64,000 bases of DNA from Paracoccus sp. (in: a-proteobacteria) (GCF_030538655.1 NZ_JAUNTO010000010.1:1-64000), one strand, 5' to 3'. Shown: positions 46,704 through 57,305, counted from the stretch's first letter. The notes: generated by a model from the sequence alone, not told the origin. Numbers and translations are program-made.

Positions 46704-48335
46704 ATGATCCGTCTTCTTTCAACCTCGGCCGCCGCGCTGATGATCGCCGCCGCCCCCGTTTTCGCCGAAGTCACCCCGGCCCAGGTCTGGGAGGCATTGG
46801 TCCAGAACTATCGCGAAAGTGGCCTGACCCTGACCGAAGGCAGCCGCGATCAGGCCGGTGACACGCTGACCATCAGCAACGTGACCATTGATGCCGACAC
46901 CATGATGCCCGCCCCGGTCGATGGTGCCGAAGCCGCAGTGACATTCGCGCTGCAAATCCCGCGCGTGGTTCTGACCACCACCGGCGACGGCAATGTGCGC
47001 ACCGTATTCGAAGGCGACTGGACCGGCGCGATCAATGCCCCCGACCCCGAGGGGGAACCGGGCACCCCAATGACCCTGACCATCGCCATGCCGGGGAACG
47101 AGATGGTCACCTCGGGCAGCCCCGAGGCGATGAACCACACCCTGAACTATCCCGAAATGAACGGCACCATCACCCTGCGCGACCCGAACGGGACCGAGGT
47201 GCCGGTGAATTTCACCGTGACCGATACCAAGGGCACCTATAACACCACAGGCACGGCAGGCACCGGCACGCAGACCGATTACGACCTGACCAGCGCCGGG
47301 GCCACCATCAGCATCGACAGCGCCATCCCCGGCGAAGACGGGCAGCCCGGTGGCCATGTCAAAGCCGATCTGGCGCTGAAGGAAATGACCGGCACCGGCA
47401 CGATGAACATGCCCGCAGGCGATCACGACATGAGCGCGAACGGCATGAACGCGGCACTGCGCGCCGGGGCCGAACTGACCGCCGATATGACCTTTGCCGG
47501 TTATGACGGCACTGCCGATTTCTCGGGTCAGGACGAAGACGGCAACGATCAGTCGGGCAATATCAGCTTTACCGCGGGCAAGGGCGGGCTGGCCGTCTCG
47601 ATGAACAATCAGGCCATCAGCTATTCCGGCAATGCCGAATCCGCCTCGGTGGATATGACGGTGAACACCATGCCCTTCCCGATGTCCTATGCCGTCGGGC
47701 CGCAAAGCTTTGACGTGAAACTGCCGGTGATGGCATCGGATCAGGCACAGCCCTTCAGCGTGAAATACGCGCTGGAAGATCTGACCCTGGGCGATGCCAT
47801 CTGGGGCCTGTTCGATCCGACCGCGCAACTGCCGCGTGATCCGGCCAGCCTGACGGTGGATGTCTCGGGCGATCTGCTGGTCACGCGCGACCTGATGGAC
47901 CCGGAATTCGAACAGCGCATGATCGCGGCCACCACGCCGCAGGGCGACGCCACCGAACTGAGCGCCGAACAACTGGCCGAACTGGAAGCCCTGCAAGACG
48001 AGGCCGTGCCGTTCCAGCCGGTGAAACTGGCGCTGAACCAGATCGCGCTGCGCGCCATCGGCGCCACGGCGGATGTCAAAGGCGAACTGACCGCCGCCCC
48101 GGACGGCGATTTCAGTCAGCCGGTCGGCACGATCGACGGCAGCTTTACCGGCGTGAACACGCTGCTCGACCGGCTGGCCAGCCTTGGCCTGATCCCGCAG
48201 GAACAGGTCGCGGGCGCGCGCATGATGCTGATGATCTTTGCCAAACCCGTCGCCGGTCAGGAAGACGCGCTGGAAACCCATATCGAAATGCGCGAGGACG
48301 GTTCGGTCTTTGCCAATGGGCAGCAGATGCGCTAA
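46704..48335 (+). CDS. DUF2125 family exported protein
   Basis: A 543-residue periplasmic protein. Residues 1-21 are a signal peptide ending in FA. The rest is rich in beta-strand, Asp, Gly and Thr, without transmembrane segments, and matches the DUF2125 family of alphaproteobacteria (VTPAQVWEALVQNYRESGL at the start, LDRLASLGLIPQEQVAGAR near the end). Function is unknown; an envelope role fits. The ATG at 46704 has AGGTATCAGG upstream. A strong hairpin terminator follows. Confidence 0.82.
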   Translation: MIRLLSTSAAALMIAAAPVFAEVTPAQVWEALVQNYRESGLTLTEGSRDQAGDTLTISNVTIDADTMMPAPVDGAEAAVTFALQIPRVVLTTTGDGNVRTVFEGDWTGAINAPDPEGEPGTPMTLTIAMPGNEMVTSGSPEAMNHTLNYPEMNGTITLRDPNGTEVPVNFTVTDTKGTYNTTGTAGTGTQTDYDLTSAGATISIDSAIPGEDGQPGGHVKADLALKEMTGTGTMNMPAGDHDMSANGMNAALRAGAELTADMTFAGYDGTADFSGQDEDGNDQSGNISFTAGKGGLAVSMNNQAISYSGNAESASVDMTVNTMPFPMSYAVGPQSFDVKLPVMASDQAQPFSVKYALEDLTLGDAIWGLFDPTAQLPRDPASLTVDVSGDLLVTRDLMDPEFEQRMIAATTPQGDATELSAEQLAELEALQDEAVPFQPVKLALNQIALRAIGATADVKGELTAAPDGDFSQPVGTIDGSFTGVNTLLDRLASLGLIPQEQVAGARMMLMIFAKPVAGQEDALETHIEMREDGSVFANGQQMR

Positions 48336-48372
48336 CACCACCGCAAGCGCCGCCTGGCGACGGGCGGCACAC

Positions 48373-48399
48373 GGGCCGGGCGCTGCGTCCCGGCCCTTT
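48373..48399 (+). terminator. rho-independent terminator after the DUF2125 gene
   Basis: A perfect 8-bp stem GGGCCGGG / CCCGGCCC with an 8-base loop is followed by a short TTT run, 37 bases after the stop codon. Confidence 0.65.
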
Positions 48400-48428
48400 G
48401 CATATCACGCGGGCCAAGGGCGGAACGA

Positions 48429-49781
48429 ATGACGGATCAGGCAGAACTGGATCGGCTGACGGGCGCTTTGCTGACGGCGGCGCGGCGGGCGGGTGCCGAA
48501 CAGGCCGACGCCATGGCGGTGCGTGGGCAGTCGGTGTCGGTCGATGTGCGCGGCGGTGCGCTGGAACATGCCGAACGGGCCGAGGGCACGGAAATCGGGC
48601 TGCGGGTGCTGATCGGCGGGCGTCAGGCCAGCGTGTCGGCCTCGGACCTGTCGGACGGCACGATCCGGCAGATGGCCGAACGCGCCGTCGCCATGGCGCA
48701 AGAGGCCCCGGTGGATGATTACGCCGGGCTGGCCGACCCTGACCAACTGGCCACCGCCCGCGACGCCCGCGCGCTGGAACTGGCCGACACCGCCCCCGAC
48801 CCCAGCCCCGATGCGCTGGCCGAACTGGCGCTGCGGGCCGAAGCGTCAGCCCTGGCCCATGCGGGTATCACTCAGGTGGAATCGGCCAATGCCAGTTTTT
48901 CGCGCCGTGATTTCTGGCTGGCGGCGACCAATGGCTTTTCCGGTGGCTACAGCCGCAGCTCGCACGGTATTTCGGCGGTGGCGATCACCGGCGAAGGTCT
49001 GGGGATGGAGCGTGATTACGCCGGCGAGGCACGGGTCTGGGCCGCCGATCTGCCTGCTCCGGAATGGATCGGCGATCTGGCCGCCAGCCGCACGCTGGCC
49101 CGTGCCGGATCGCGCAAACCGCCGACCGGGGCCTTTCCGATCCTCTATGATCGCCGCGTGGCGGGTGGGCTGATCGCGCATCTGCTGTCGGCGATCAACG
49201 GCACCGCCATTTCGCGCGGGGCAAGCTGGCTGCTGCGCGCCAAGGATGAACCCGTGCTGCCCGCCGGGCTGGATCTGACCGAAGATCCGCATCTGCCGCG
49301 CTATCCCGCCTCGCGTCTGTTCGATGCCGAGGGGCTGCCGACCGCGCGCCGGGCCATCGTGGCCGACGGGGTGCTGCGCGGCTGGCTGCTGGATCTGGCC
49401 AGCGGGCGCAAGCTGGGCCTGCCCAGCACCGCATCAGCGGCGCGGGGGATGACCTCGCCACCGTCGCCCTCGCCGGGGAATATGGCGCTGACACAGGGCA
49501 GCGACAGTCCCGACGATCTGATCGCGCAGATGGGGCGCGGGCTGATTGTCACCTCGATGCTGGGGGCGTCGGTGAATGCGACCACCGGCGATTATTCGCG
49601 CGGCGCGGCGGGATTCTGGGTGGAAAACGGTCGCATCGCCTATCCGGTGAACGAATGCACCATCGCGGGCAATCTGCGCGACATGCTGATGACGATCCGC
49701 CCCGCCAACGATGCCGAGGACTGGCGCAGCCTGCGCGTGCCCAGCCTGCTGGTTCAGGGCATGACGGTGGCCGGTGCCTGA
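48429..49781 (+). CDS. pmbA: TldD/PmbA-family metalloprotease subunit
   Basis: A 450-residue PmbA/TldE-type protein. With TldD it forms a zinc protease that processes peptides such as microcin B17 and degrades unfolded peptides. The N-terminal half has DVRGGALEHAERAEGTEIGLRV (shown by EGTEIGLRV). The C-terminal half has SRGASWLL, TASAARGMTSPPSPSPGN and the GYDSRGAAGFWVENG-like DYSRGAAGFWVENG. It lacks the HExxxH motif of TldD, as PmbA should. It overlaps the next gene by 8 bases. Confidence 0.92.
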   Translation: MTDQAELDRLTGALLTAARRAGAEQADAMAVRGQSVSVDVRGGALEHAERAEGTEIGLRVLIGGRQASVSASDLSDGTIRQMAERAVAMAQEAPVDDYAGLADPDQLATARDARALELADTAPDPSPDALAELALRAEASALAHAGITQVESANASFSRRDFWLAATNGFSGGYSRSSHGISAVAITGEGLGMERDYAGEARVWAADLPAPEWIGDLAASRTLARAGSRKPPTGAFPILYDRRVAGGLIAHLLSAINGTAISRGASWLLRAKDEPVLPAGLDLTEDPHLPRYPASRLFDAEGLPTARRAIVADGVLRGWLLDLASGRKLGLPSTASAARGMTSPPSPSPGNMALTQGSDSPDDLIAQMGRGLIVTSMLGASVNATTGDYSRGAAGFWVENGRIAYPVNECTIAGNLRDMLMTIRPANDAEDWRSLRVPSLLVQGMTVAGA

Positions 49782-50565
49782 TACCTGCTGCAAAGATACC
49801 GTCGATCTGGCGCTGCTGAAACAGGCCGCGCTGGATGCGGGCCGGATTGCCAGCCGCTTTTGGGGACAAAGCCCGCAGGTCTGGGACAAGGGCGGCGATG
49901 CCGGCCCGGTGACCGAGGCCGATCTGGCCGTCAACGATCACCTGTCATCGCTGCTGCGCGCCGCACGCCCCGGCTATGGCTGGCTGTCCGAGGAAAGCGA
50001 GCAAGACCCGGCGCGGCTGAACGCGCGGCAGGTGTTCATCATCGACCCGATCGACGGCACCCGCGCCTTTATCGACGGGCAAAAGGATTTTGCCCATTCG
50101 CTGGCCATCGCCACCGACGGGCGGATCACCGCCGCCGTGGTGCATCTGCCGCTGCGCGGGCTGACCTATACCGCCACCACCAATGGCCCCGCCCTGCTGA
50201 ACGGCCAGCCGATCACGCCGCGCGACCACGGGATCGAGGGCGCGCGCATCCTGACCTCGCGCCCCAGCATGGACCCGCAGCACTGGCGCGGCGGGCGCGT
50301 GCCGGGCTTTCGACGCGAGTTCCGTTCGTCTCTGGCATGGCGGCTGTGTCTGGCGGCCGAGGGGCGGTTCGATGCCGCCCTGTCGTTGCGCCCGGCCTGG
50401 GAATGGGACATCGCCGCTGGCGCGCTGATCGCACAGCGGGCCGGTTGCGCGGTGACGGACCAGCGCGGCGCGGACATGCGCTTTAACAGCGCCGGGGCGA
50501 TGGTGGATGGCCTGGTGATCGCGGCGCCGCGCCTGCACGGGCAGATCATCGCGGCGCTGGTCTAA
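49774..50565 (+). CDS. inositol monophosphatase-family phosphatase, CysQ-like
   Basis: A 263-residue metal-dependent phosphatase. Metal-site motifs are LSEESEQD, the signature [13 protein letters not shown] near residue 90, and [16 protein letters not shown] near residue 210. CysQ-type enzymes remove the 3'-phosphate from 3'-phosphoadenosine 5'-phosphate, the by-product of PAPS use; histidinol- or inositol-phosphatase activity is also possible. The start is a GTG at 49774, overlapping pmbA by 8 bases. Confidence 0.85.
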   Translation: MPDTCCKDTVDLALLKQAALDAGRIASRFWGQSPQVWDKGGDAGPVTEADLAVNDHLSSLLRAARPGYGWLSEESEQDPARLNARQVFIIDPIDGTRAFIDGQKDFAHSLAIATDGRITAAVVHLPLRGLTYTATTNGPALLNGQPITPRDHGIEGARILTSRPSMDPQHWRGGRVPGFRREFRSSLAWRLCLAAEGRFDAALSLRPAWEWDIAAGALIAQRAGCAVTDQRGADMRFNSAGAMVDGLVIAAPRLHGQIIAALV

Positions 50566-50660
50566 GGCGGCGTATCGGGGCGGGCGACACGATCCGTCTG
50601 TTCGCGCGCGCCGGAACCGTTATCATGCACAGCGCCAAGATCAGCAACAAGGACAGCCAG

Positions 50661-51107
50661 ATGAGCAAGACGATCCTGATCCTGAACGGTCCCAACCTGA
50701 ACCGTCTGGGCAAGCGCCAGCCCGAAATCTATGGTGCCACCACCCTGCCCGAGGTCGAGGACATGTGCCGCGACGCCGCCTCGGTTCTGGGGCTGTCCGC
50801 CGAATGTTTCCAGACCAACCACGAAGGCCAGATGATCGACCGCATCCACGCCGCCTGTGACGGGGGCGCGGACGGGATCATCATCAATCCCGGCGCATGG
50901 ACGCATACATCTGTCGCGGTGCTGGACGCGCTGAACAGCTTTGACGGGCCGGTGATCGAGGTTCACATCAGCAATATTCACAAGCGCGAACCGTTCCGCC
51001 ATCATTCCTATGTCAGCGGCCGCGCCGATGCGGTGATCGCGGGATGCGGGGTGCAGGGCTATCAGTTCGCGGTGGCGCGGCTGGCGGCGCTGTTGGGACC
51101 ACGCTAA
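50661..51107 (+). CDS. aroQ: 3-dehydroquinate dehydratase, type II
   Basis: The third enzyme of the shikimate pathway, converting 3-dehydroquinate to 3-dehydroshikimate. The 148-residue protein is typical: [21 protein letters not shown] with the catalytic tyrosine, [29 protein letters not shown] [19 protein letters not shown] with the catalytic histidine. AAGGACAG precedes the ATG at 50661. A hairpin terminator follows. Confidence 0.96.
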   Translation: MSKTILILNGPNLNRLGKRQPEIYGATTLPEVEDMCRDAASVLGLSAECFQTNHEGQMIDRIHAACDGGADGIIINPGAWTHTSVAVLDALNSFDGPVIEVHISNIHKREPFRHHSYVSGRADAVIAGCGVQGYQFAVARLAALLGPR

Positions 51108-51151
51108 GCCCCGCGCGCCCCAGGGGCGGGGGCACATCCCCATTCGACAGG

Positions 51152-51172
51152 AAAAGGTCCAGCGGACCTTTT
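51152..51172 (+). terminator. hairpin terminator after aroQ
   Basis: A perfect 9-bp stem with an AGC loop, identical over all 21 bases to the hairpin at 113-133, 45 bases beyond the aroQ stop and followed by TTTTC. Confidence 0.65.
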
Positions 51173-51352
51173 CTGATCCACCTTGTCCCGCGGAATATTC
51201 AAGGACCAAAGATGCCACCCAAGATGCGGGGGCGTCTGGTCAGTGTGGTGTGGAAATCGGGGGGATTGCTGCCATAACCGCGTAACCCTGCCCTGACTAT
51301 GGCAAGTTTCGCCGAAATGATCTATGTCGCGCGCAACGTCAAAAGGTGTGTC

Positions 51353-52519
51353 ATGAAGATTTGTGTAGCAGGTTTGGGTTATGTCGGGCTGTCGATGGCT
51401 GTGCTGCTGGCGCAGCGCCATCAGGTCAGCGCGCTGGAAATCGACGCGGATCGTGCCGCGCAGGTGAACGCGGGCATCTCGCCCATCGAGGATGCCGACA
51501 TCAGCGCCTTTCTGGCGGAACGCGATCTGAACCTGACCGCGACCACCGATCCCGTGCAGGCCATGGCGGGTGCCGATTTCATCGTCATCGCCACGCCGAC
51601 AAATTACGACAGCAAGACCAATCGTTTCGACACCTCAAGCGTCGAGGCGGTGATTGCCTTGGCCCGGCAGCACGCGCCCAAGGCGATGGCGGTGGTGAAA
51701 TCGACCATCCCCGTGGGCTTTGTTTCCCGCGTGCGCGCGGAATTCGGCACCGACCGCATCATCTTTTCGCCCGAGTTCCTGCGCGAAGGTCAGGCGCTGC
51801 ACGACAACCTGCACCCTTCGCGCATCGTGGTCGGCGATCATGGGCCCGAGGCGCATCGCTTTGCCGAACTGCTGGTCGAGGGGGCCGAGAAAAAGGACAT
51901 GCCGGTGCTGTTCACCGGCGCAGTCGAGGCCGAGGCGATCAAGCTGTTTTCCAACACCTTTCTGGCCATGCGCGTGGCCTTTTTCAACGAATTGGACAGT
52001 TTCGCGGTGGCCCGCGGGCTGGACACGCGCGAAATCATCACCGGCGTCAGCCTGGACCCGCGCGTGGGCACGCATTACAATAACCCTTCGTTCGGCTATG
52101 GCGGCTATTGTCTGCCCAAGGACACCAAGCAATTGTTGGCCAATTACGCCGATGTGCCGCAGAACCTGATTGCGGCGGTGGTCGATTCCAACCGCACCCG
52201 CAAGGATTTCATCGCCGAACAGATCATCGCCCGCCAGCCGCGCGTGGTCGGCGTGCACCGGCTGGTGATGAAGGCCGGGTCCGATAATTTCCGCGACAGT
52301 TCGATTCAGGGCATCATGAAGCGGATCAAGGCGCGCGGCATCGAATGCATCGTCTATGAACCCGTGCTGGAGGACGCGCATTTCTTTCATTCCCGCGTCG
52401 AACGCGACCTGGAGGCCTTCAAGCGCGATTGCGACATTATCATCGCCAACCGCCTGTCCCCGGAACTGGAGGATGTGGCCGACAAGCTGTTCACCCGCGA
52501 CCTGTTCGGGGTCAGCTGA
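51353..52519 (+). CDS. ugd: UDP-glucose 6-dehydrogenase
   Basis: It oxidises UDP-glucose to UDP-glucuronate with two NAD+. The 388-residue short form closely follows the enterobacterial Ugd: [20 protein letters not shown] dinucleotide-binding start, [38 protein letters not shown], and the catalytic cysteine in [18 protein letters not shown] near residue 250. AAAAGGTGTGTC precedes the ATG. It heads a group with two glycosyltransferases and a sulfotransferase-like gene, so UDP-glucuronate probably feeds a surface glycan. Confidence 0.95.
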   Translation: MKICVAGLGYVGLSMAVLLAQRHQVSALEIDADRAAQVNAGISPIEDADISAFLAERDLNLTATTDPVQAMAGADFIVIATPTNYDSKTNRFDTSSVEAVIALARQHAPKAMAVVKSTIPVGFVSRVRAEFGTDRIIFSPEFLREGQALHDNLHPSRIVVGDHGPEAHRFAELLVEGAEKKDMPVLFTGAVEAEAIKLFSNTFLAMRVAFFNELDSFAVARGLDTREIITGVSLDPRVGTHYNNPSFGYGGYCLPKDTKQLLANYADVPQNLIAAVVDSNRTRKDFIAEQIIARQPRVVGVHRLVMKAGSDNFRDSSIQGIMKRIKARGIECIVYEPVLEDAHFFHSRVERDLEAFKRDCDIIIANRLSPELEDVADKLFTRDLFGVS

Positions 52520-52629
52520 ACCGGGCCGAAATCGCGGCACTGGAAACAGCCGCGCCGGATGTTTACAAGGCCACCGATCAGACGTGGCCGCCCGGCCCCG
52601 TAATACCCGCCGCCGACAAGGAGCAAACC

Positions 52630-53634
52630 GTGACCCAAAGCCCCGATGGCACAGGTGCCGCGCCGGACATCAGCTTTGTTGTGCCCGTGTTCAACGCCGC
52701 GCAGCATCTGGACAAGCTGACCGGCCAGATCCTGTCGCTGCGTGATCGCGGCCTGACGGTCGAGGCGATCTTTGTCGATGACGGATCGACCGATGGCAGC
52801 ACCGCGCTTTTGACCAGTCTGGCGCAGCGGCATGATGAGGTGACGGCGCTGGTCAGCCCCGGCAACCGGGGCGCCGGTCTGGCCCGCAATCAGGGCTGGG
52901 ATGATGTGCGCGGCCGCTATACCATCTTTTTCGATGCCGATGACGACCTGATGCCCGAGGTGATCGCCCCCGCGCTGGCCCGCATGGACGCTCTGCCCGA
53001 GGTGGATACCGCCATGTTTGCCTATCGTTATGAGCGCGAGGAAACCGCCACCTTCACCGCCATGGCCCATGACGACGAAGCCATCCTGCGCGAAGCCCTG
53101 AAAGGCGCGGACGAGGCCGTTATCACGCTGGAACAGGCGCCGCGCCTGCTGCGGTTCACCAATTATCCGTGGAACAAGATCATTCGCACCGCCCGTTTCC
53201 GGGAAACCGGCATCCGGTTCGGCTGCACCAAAGTGCATAATGATGTGCTGGGCCATTGGTATTCGCTGATGTTCGCGCGTCAGATCATGGTGGTGAACCG
53301 GGTGATCTGCACCCATATCGTGCATCCCTCGGGCGGGAACCTGACCAACCGCTTTGACCGCCAGCGGCTTCAGGTCTTTACCGCGATGAACGAACTGCTG
53401 GACCTGCTGGAACAGCACCCGCATCTGCGCCGGCGTTATTCGCATCATTTCTGGGGGCTGGCGCACCGGCTGGTCGTCTGGGCCCGCCCGCGAATGACCG
53501 GCGATCTGCGGCTGGAACTGGAAGACGGATTCGCCGATCTGATCGCCCGCATCAGTCTGGACGATCTGGCGCGGATGCGCACGAAACACGCGCCGGGCCT
53601 TGCCCGCGCATTGGTCAACCAGATGATTGCCTGA
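52630..53634 (+). CDS. glycosyltransferase family 2
   Basis: A 334-residue GT-A fold transferase. ISFVVPVFNAAQHLDKL opens the domain, AIFVDDGSTDGS (near residue 60) and FFDADDDLMP (near residue 100) are the nucleotide-sugar and metal-binding motifs. The second half is a divergent acceptor region. The start is a GTG at 52630 with AAGGAG eight bases upstream. No membrane segment is present, so it works in the cytosol. Donor sugar is unknown; UDP-glucuronate from Ugd is possible. Confidence 0.88.
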   Translation: MTQSPDGTGAAPDISFVVPVFNAAQHLDKLTGQILSLRDRGLTVEAIFVDDGSTDGSTALLTSLAQRHDEVTALVSPGNRGAGLARNQGWDDVRGRYTIFFDADDDLMPEVIAPALARMDALPEVDTAMFAYRYEREETATFTAMAHDDEAILREALKGADEAVITLEQAPRLLRFTNYPWNKIIRTARFRETGIRFGCTKVHNDVLGHWYSLMFARQIMVVNRVICTHIVHPSGGNLTNRFDRQRLQVFTAMNELLDLLEQHPHLRRRYSHHFWGLAHRLVVWARPRMTGDLRLELEDGFADLIARISLDDLARMRTKHAPGLARALVNQMIA

Positions 53635-53652
53635 GGGAAAACGGAAACCGCC

Positions 53653-54954
53653 ATGCCCAAAGTCTCGGTCATCGTTACCGCCTATAATATCGAAAAATAC
53701 ATCCGCGACAGTCTGGACAGTGTGATCGGCCAGACGCTGGATGACATCGAAATCATCGTCGTGGATGACGGGTCCAGCGATGCGACACCCGACATCATCC
53801 GCGAATATGCCGCCCGCGACAGCCGCATCCGCCCGATCCTGTTCGACCGCAACACCATCGGCGGCGTCGCCTCGGCCGCCAATGCGGGGATGGACGTGGC
53901 GACGGGCGATTATATCGGTTTTGCCGATGGCGATGATCTGTATGATCCGACCATGTTCGAAAAGCTGTGGCAGGCGGCGGAATCGACCGGCAGCGATCTG
54001 GCGATGTGCCGCTATACCCTGCTGGACGAATCCGACGGCAGCGAACATGAACCGGCGGAAACCGACCGCTGGCAGCCCTTTCCCCGGCGGACCGCGCTTG
54101 ATCTGACCGACGCCACGCGCAAACAGATGCTGCGCTTTATTTCCGTGCCATGGCGCAAGATCTATCGCCGCGATCTGGTCGAGCGGATCAACCTGCGCTT
54201 TCCGGTCGGCGATTTCTTTTTCGAGGATAACCCGTTTCACTGGGCGGCCACCATCGGCGGCGAACGGATCGTGCTGCTGCCCGAACGGCTGTGCAAGCAC
54301 CGCGTCGCCCGTGCGGGCCAGACCATGGCCACGGCGGATGAACGCTTGCTGCGGATTTTTTATCACCATGACATCATCCGCGACTGGCTGCGCCAGAACG
54401 ATGCCCATGACGGCTATAAGGACGAATTGCTGCGCTGGATGGCGGCGCAACTGTCCTGGGTCAGTCAGCGCACCGAAGGCGAGGTGCAAAAACTGCTGTT
54501 CGACCGGCTGGTGCCGATTGTCGCGCAATATAATGACGAAGACATCACCGCCTTTGGCCATGCAAGCGGGCGCGGGCGGACCGTGCAGATGCTGGAACAG
54601 CTCAAGCACAAGGATTTCGCCGGGTTTTCAAAGGCCGCAGGCTGGACCGGCACCCGGCACCCGGCCAGATTGCCGGGCGCGGCACCGGGGGGCACGCTGC
54701 TGTCGCGCGGCTGGTATCACCTGCGTGCCTCGGGGCCGCGGCAGACCGCGGTGATGACCAGCCGTTATCTGTCAGAACGCTTTGGCCTTGGCCGGAACAT
54801 GCCCGACAACGGTTCCCCTGACAGTTCCGATACGATTGACAACACCGACCTGATGGCCGCCATGGTCATCCTGCAAAAAGAACTGCGCCTGCTGCGCGCC
54901 GAAGTCGCCGAACTGCGGCGGCAATCCGCCCGCGATGACCGCGACCCATCCTGA
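53653..54954 (+). CDS. glycosyltransferase family 2
   Basis: A 433-residue GT2 protein. VSVIVTAYNIEKYIRDSL, IIVVDDGSSDATPDII and FADGDDLYDP give the donor and metal site within residues 1-105. Residues about 110-330 are the acceptor region, and the C-terminus (ILQKELRLLRAEVAELRRQ) is a short coiled coil that may allow oligomerisation or docking. It follows the first GT2 by 18 bases. Confidence 0.88.
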   Translation: MPKVSVIVTAYNIEKYIRDSLDSVIGQTLDDIEIIVVDDGSSDATPDIIREYAARDSRIRPILFDRNTIGGVASAANAGMDVATGDYIGFADGDDLYDPTMFEKLWQAAESTGSDLAMCRYTLLDESDGSEHEPAETDRWQPFPRRTALDLTDATRKQMLRFISVPWRKIYRRDLVERINLRFPVGDFFFEDNPFHWAATIGGERIVLLPERLCKHRVARAGQTMATADERLLRIFYHHDIIRDWLRQNDAHDGYKDELLRWMAAQLSWVSQRTEGEVQKLLFDRLVPIVAQYNDEDITAFGHASGRGRTVQMLEQLKHKDFAGFSKAAGWTGTRHPARLPGAAPGGTLLSRGWYHLRASGPRQTAVMTSRYLSERFGLGRNMPDNGSPDSSDTIDNTDLMAAMVILQKELRLLRAEVAELRRQSARDDRDPS

Positions 54955-54992
54955 TCCATTCCTGTGACGCGCAGCGGCGCGCCTGAAACATA

Positions 54993-55844
54993 ATGACCGA
55001 CCAAGATCCGAAACAACCCGTCCTTTGGCTGGGTGCCCATAAAACCGGAACGACATTCCTGCAACGCGCGCTGGAACAGTCGGACACTGTTCTGCAAGCT
55101 GCCGGCTATCACTATATGCCGCTGACGGCGTTCCGTGACAGATACACCCGGCCCTTGCTGTATGATGGGGAACATGGCACGCCCGATGCCCCGCCCGTGC
55201 CGGGGCTGAGCCTGATCTTTGACGAAAACATCCCCGGTCTGGTTCAGGACGCGCTCAGCAGGGACGGTCTTTATCCGCAGGCCGCCGAACGCAGCCACAA
55301 GATGGCGGAATATCTCAGCCTGCATAACCCCGACATCTGGTTCGGGGTCAGGGATTATGTGTCGTTTCTGCCCTCGTTGTTCTGCGAGACGCTGAAATCC
55401 ACGCCCTATAAACCGTTCGGGCGGTTCTATGACCCGAAACGTCACCCGCTGAACTGGAACGTTCTGATCGACCGATTACGTCTGGCCTTTCCGCAATCGC
55501 GCATCCGCATCTATCAGAACGAAGCCCTGCGTGGCCGCGAAGCGGCGCTGTTGTCAGCCGTGACCGGCATTGCCGCCGCAGCCTTCACCATTCCGCGCGG
55601 AACCGAGCGCCCCGGATTCTCGCACAAGGCGGTGCGGTCGCTGTATGATCTCAGCAAGACCCGCACGGTCGAACGGTGCGATGTGTTTGCCGCCGTGCGG
55701 CAATACCCCAAGGGGCCAGAATGGCCTGCCTTTGATCCGCTGAACGATCAGCGCAAGCAGGAATTGTCGGCGGCCTATCAGGCGCATTTGCAACGGCTGC
55801 GTGATCGTGATGATGTCGATTTTATCGACCTCGGTGCCGCCTGA
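54993..55844 (+). CDS. sulfotransferase-like P-loop protein
   Basis: A 283-residue protein with LWLGAHKTGTTFLQRAL at residues 11-27, matching the PAPS 5'-phosphosulfate loop (KTGTT) of sulfotransferases, and VRDYVSFLPSLF near residue 118, matching the 3'-phosphate motif. No membrane segment is seen. It follows two glycosyltransferases by 38 bases, so it may sulfate a polysaccharide. Overall similarity is limited. Confidence 0.7.
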   Translation: MTDQDPKQPVLWLGAHKTGTTFLQRALEQSDTVLQAAGYHYMPLTAFRDRYTRPLLYDGEHGTPDAPPVPGLSLIFDENIPGLVQDALSRDGLYPQAAERSHKMAEYLSLHNPDIWFGVRDYVSFLPSLFCETLKSTPYKPFGRFYDPKRHPLNWNVLIDRLRLAFPQSRIRIYQNEALRGREAALLSAVTGIAAAAFTIPRGTERPGFSHKAVRSLYDLSKTRTVERCDVFAAVRQYPKGPEWPAFDPLNDQRKQELSAAYQAHLQRLRDRDDVDFIDLGAA

Positions 55845-55868
55845 CGGGACAGGGCCGGGCCATCCGGC

Positions 55869-57305
55869 CTATGCCACCGGCGGCAGGCGCGACGAATAAT
55901 CCTCGATCCCGTTCCAGCGGTGGCCAAAGTGCAGCACGCGCGCATCGGCACCGACCGGCCCGGCGATCTGCATCCCCATCGGCAGACGGCCCGCAGGCCC
56001 GCCAAAGCCCACCGGCACCGACAGCGTGGGCAGACCCGCCAGCGAGGCGGGCACCACGACCTCCATCCAGCGGTGATAGCTGTCCATCGCCCGGTCGCCG
56101 ATCTGCTGCGGCCAGCGCCAGCCGGCCGGAAACGGCCAGGCCTGCGCGGCGGGCAGCGCGATCAGGTCAACCTGCTGAAACAGCCGGGCCAGACACTGAT
56201 ACCATTGCGTGCGGATCAGGCTGGCCTGATGCAGCGCGTCCAGCGTCAGGTGGCGGCCCTGTTCGATTTCCCACTGCATTTCGGGCTTCAGTTGCGCCCA
56301 TGACGCCGGATCATCGGCCAGCGCACGCCTGCCGGTGGCGTTCAGAAAGGCGCGCAGCCCGGTCCAGCTTTGCCACAGTTTGTCGGCGGGAAAGGGCGGC
56401 GGCAGCGGGATGATTTCGGCCCCCAGATCATCCTGCATCCGGGTCAGGGCAGCCTCGCACAGCGGCAGGATGCCGGATTCGGTCGCATAGGCGCCGCCCC
56501 AGTCCCCCAGCCAGCCGATCCGCAACCGCCCCGGCGCGGGCGCATCCAGCGCGGCCTGAAAATCCGCGCCGGGGCGGTCAAAGGGCACCGCAGGGTCTGG
56601 CCCGGCGATCACGCTCAGCAACAGCGCCAGATCGCGCACCGTCCGCCCCATCGGCCCATTGGTGGCCAGCGTCGCCATAAAGCGGTCGCCCGGCCCGTCA
56701 GACGGCACCAGCCCCCAACTGGGCCGGAACCCATAAACCGCATTCCACGCCGCCGGGTTGCGCAGACTGCCCATCATGTCGCTGCCATCGGCAATGGGCA
56801 GCATCCGCGCCGACAGCGCCACCGCCGCCCCGCCCGACGAACCGCCCGCGCTGCGCGTCTGATCCCACGGGTTCAGGGTGGTGCCGTAAACCTCGTTGAA
56901 ACTGTGCGAGCCGAGGCCGAATTCCGGGGTGTTGGTCTTGCCGATGATGATCGCCCCCGCAGCCCTGATCCGCGCCACCATCAGATCGTCGCGGGTCGGG
57001 ATATGGTCGCGATAGATCGGGCTGCCCCATGTCGTCACCAACCCGCGCGTGGCGGCCAGATCCTTGATCGCAATCGGCAGACCGTGCAGCGCGCCAAGCG
57101 GGGTGCCTGACGCGCGGGCGGCATCGGCGGCACGCGCCTGAGCCATGATCTGATCGCGTGGACACAGCGCGACAATGGCGTTCAGCACCGGGTTCAGCGC
57201 CGCGATCCGGTCAAGACAGGCGGCGGCCAGATCCTGCGCCCCGAACCGGCCTGCGGCCATCGCAGCCATGGCATCGGTCGCGGGCAGCAGCGCGGGGTCA
57301 GTCAT
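55869..57305 (-). CDS. amidase (amidase-signature family)
   Basis: A 478-residue hydrolase of the amidase-signature family. The catalytic lysine is in GLPIAIKDLAATRG (near residue 78) and the serine pair in RSAGGSSGGAAVALSA and GSDMMGSLRNPAAW near residues 150-180. It has no signal peptide. The family includes GatA, but GatA context is absent and the C-terminal part is unlike it. It follows the PQQ-linked operon by 51 bases and may be transcribed with it. Substrate is unknown. Confidence 0.88.
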   Translation of the reverse strand: MTDPALLPATDAMAAMAAGRFGAQDLAAACLDRIAALNPVLNAIVALCPRDQIMAQARAADAARASGTPLGALHGLPIAIKDLAATRGLVTTWGSPIYRDHIPTRDDLMVARIRAAGAIIIGKTNTPEFGLGSHSFNEVYGTTLNPWDQTRSAGGSSGGAAVALSARMLPIADGSDMMGSLRNPAAWNAVYGFRPSWGLVPSDGPGDRFMATLATNGPMGRTVRDLALLLSVIAGPDPAVPFDRPGADFQAALDAPAPGRLRIGWLGDWGGAYATESGILPLCEAALTRMQDDLGAEIIPLPPPFPADKLWQSWTGLRAFLNATGRRALADDPASWAQLKPEMQWEIEQGRHLTLDALHQASLIRTQWYQCLARLFQQVDLIALPAAQAWPFPAGWRWPQQIGDRAMDSYHRWMEVVVPASLAGLPTLSVPVGFGGPAGRLPMGMQIAGPVGADARVLHFGHRWNGIEDYSSRLPPVA

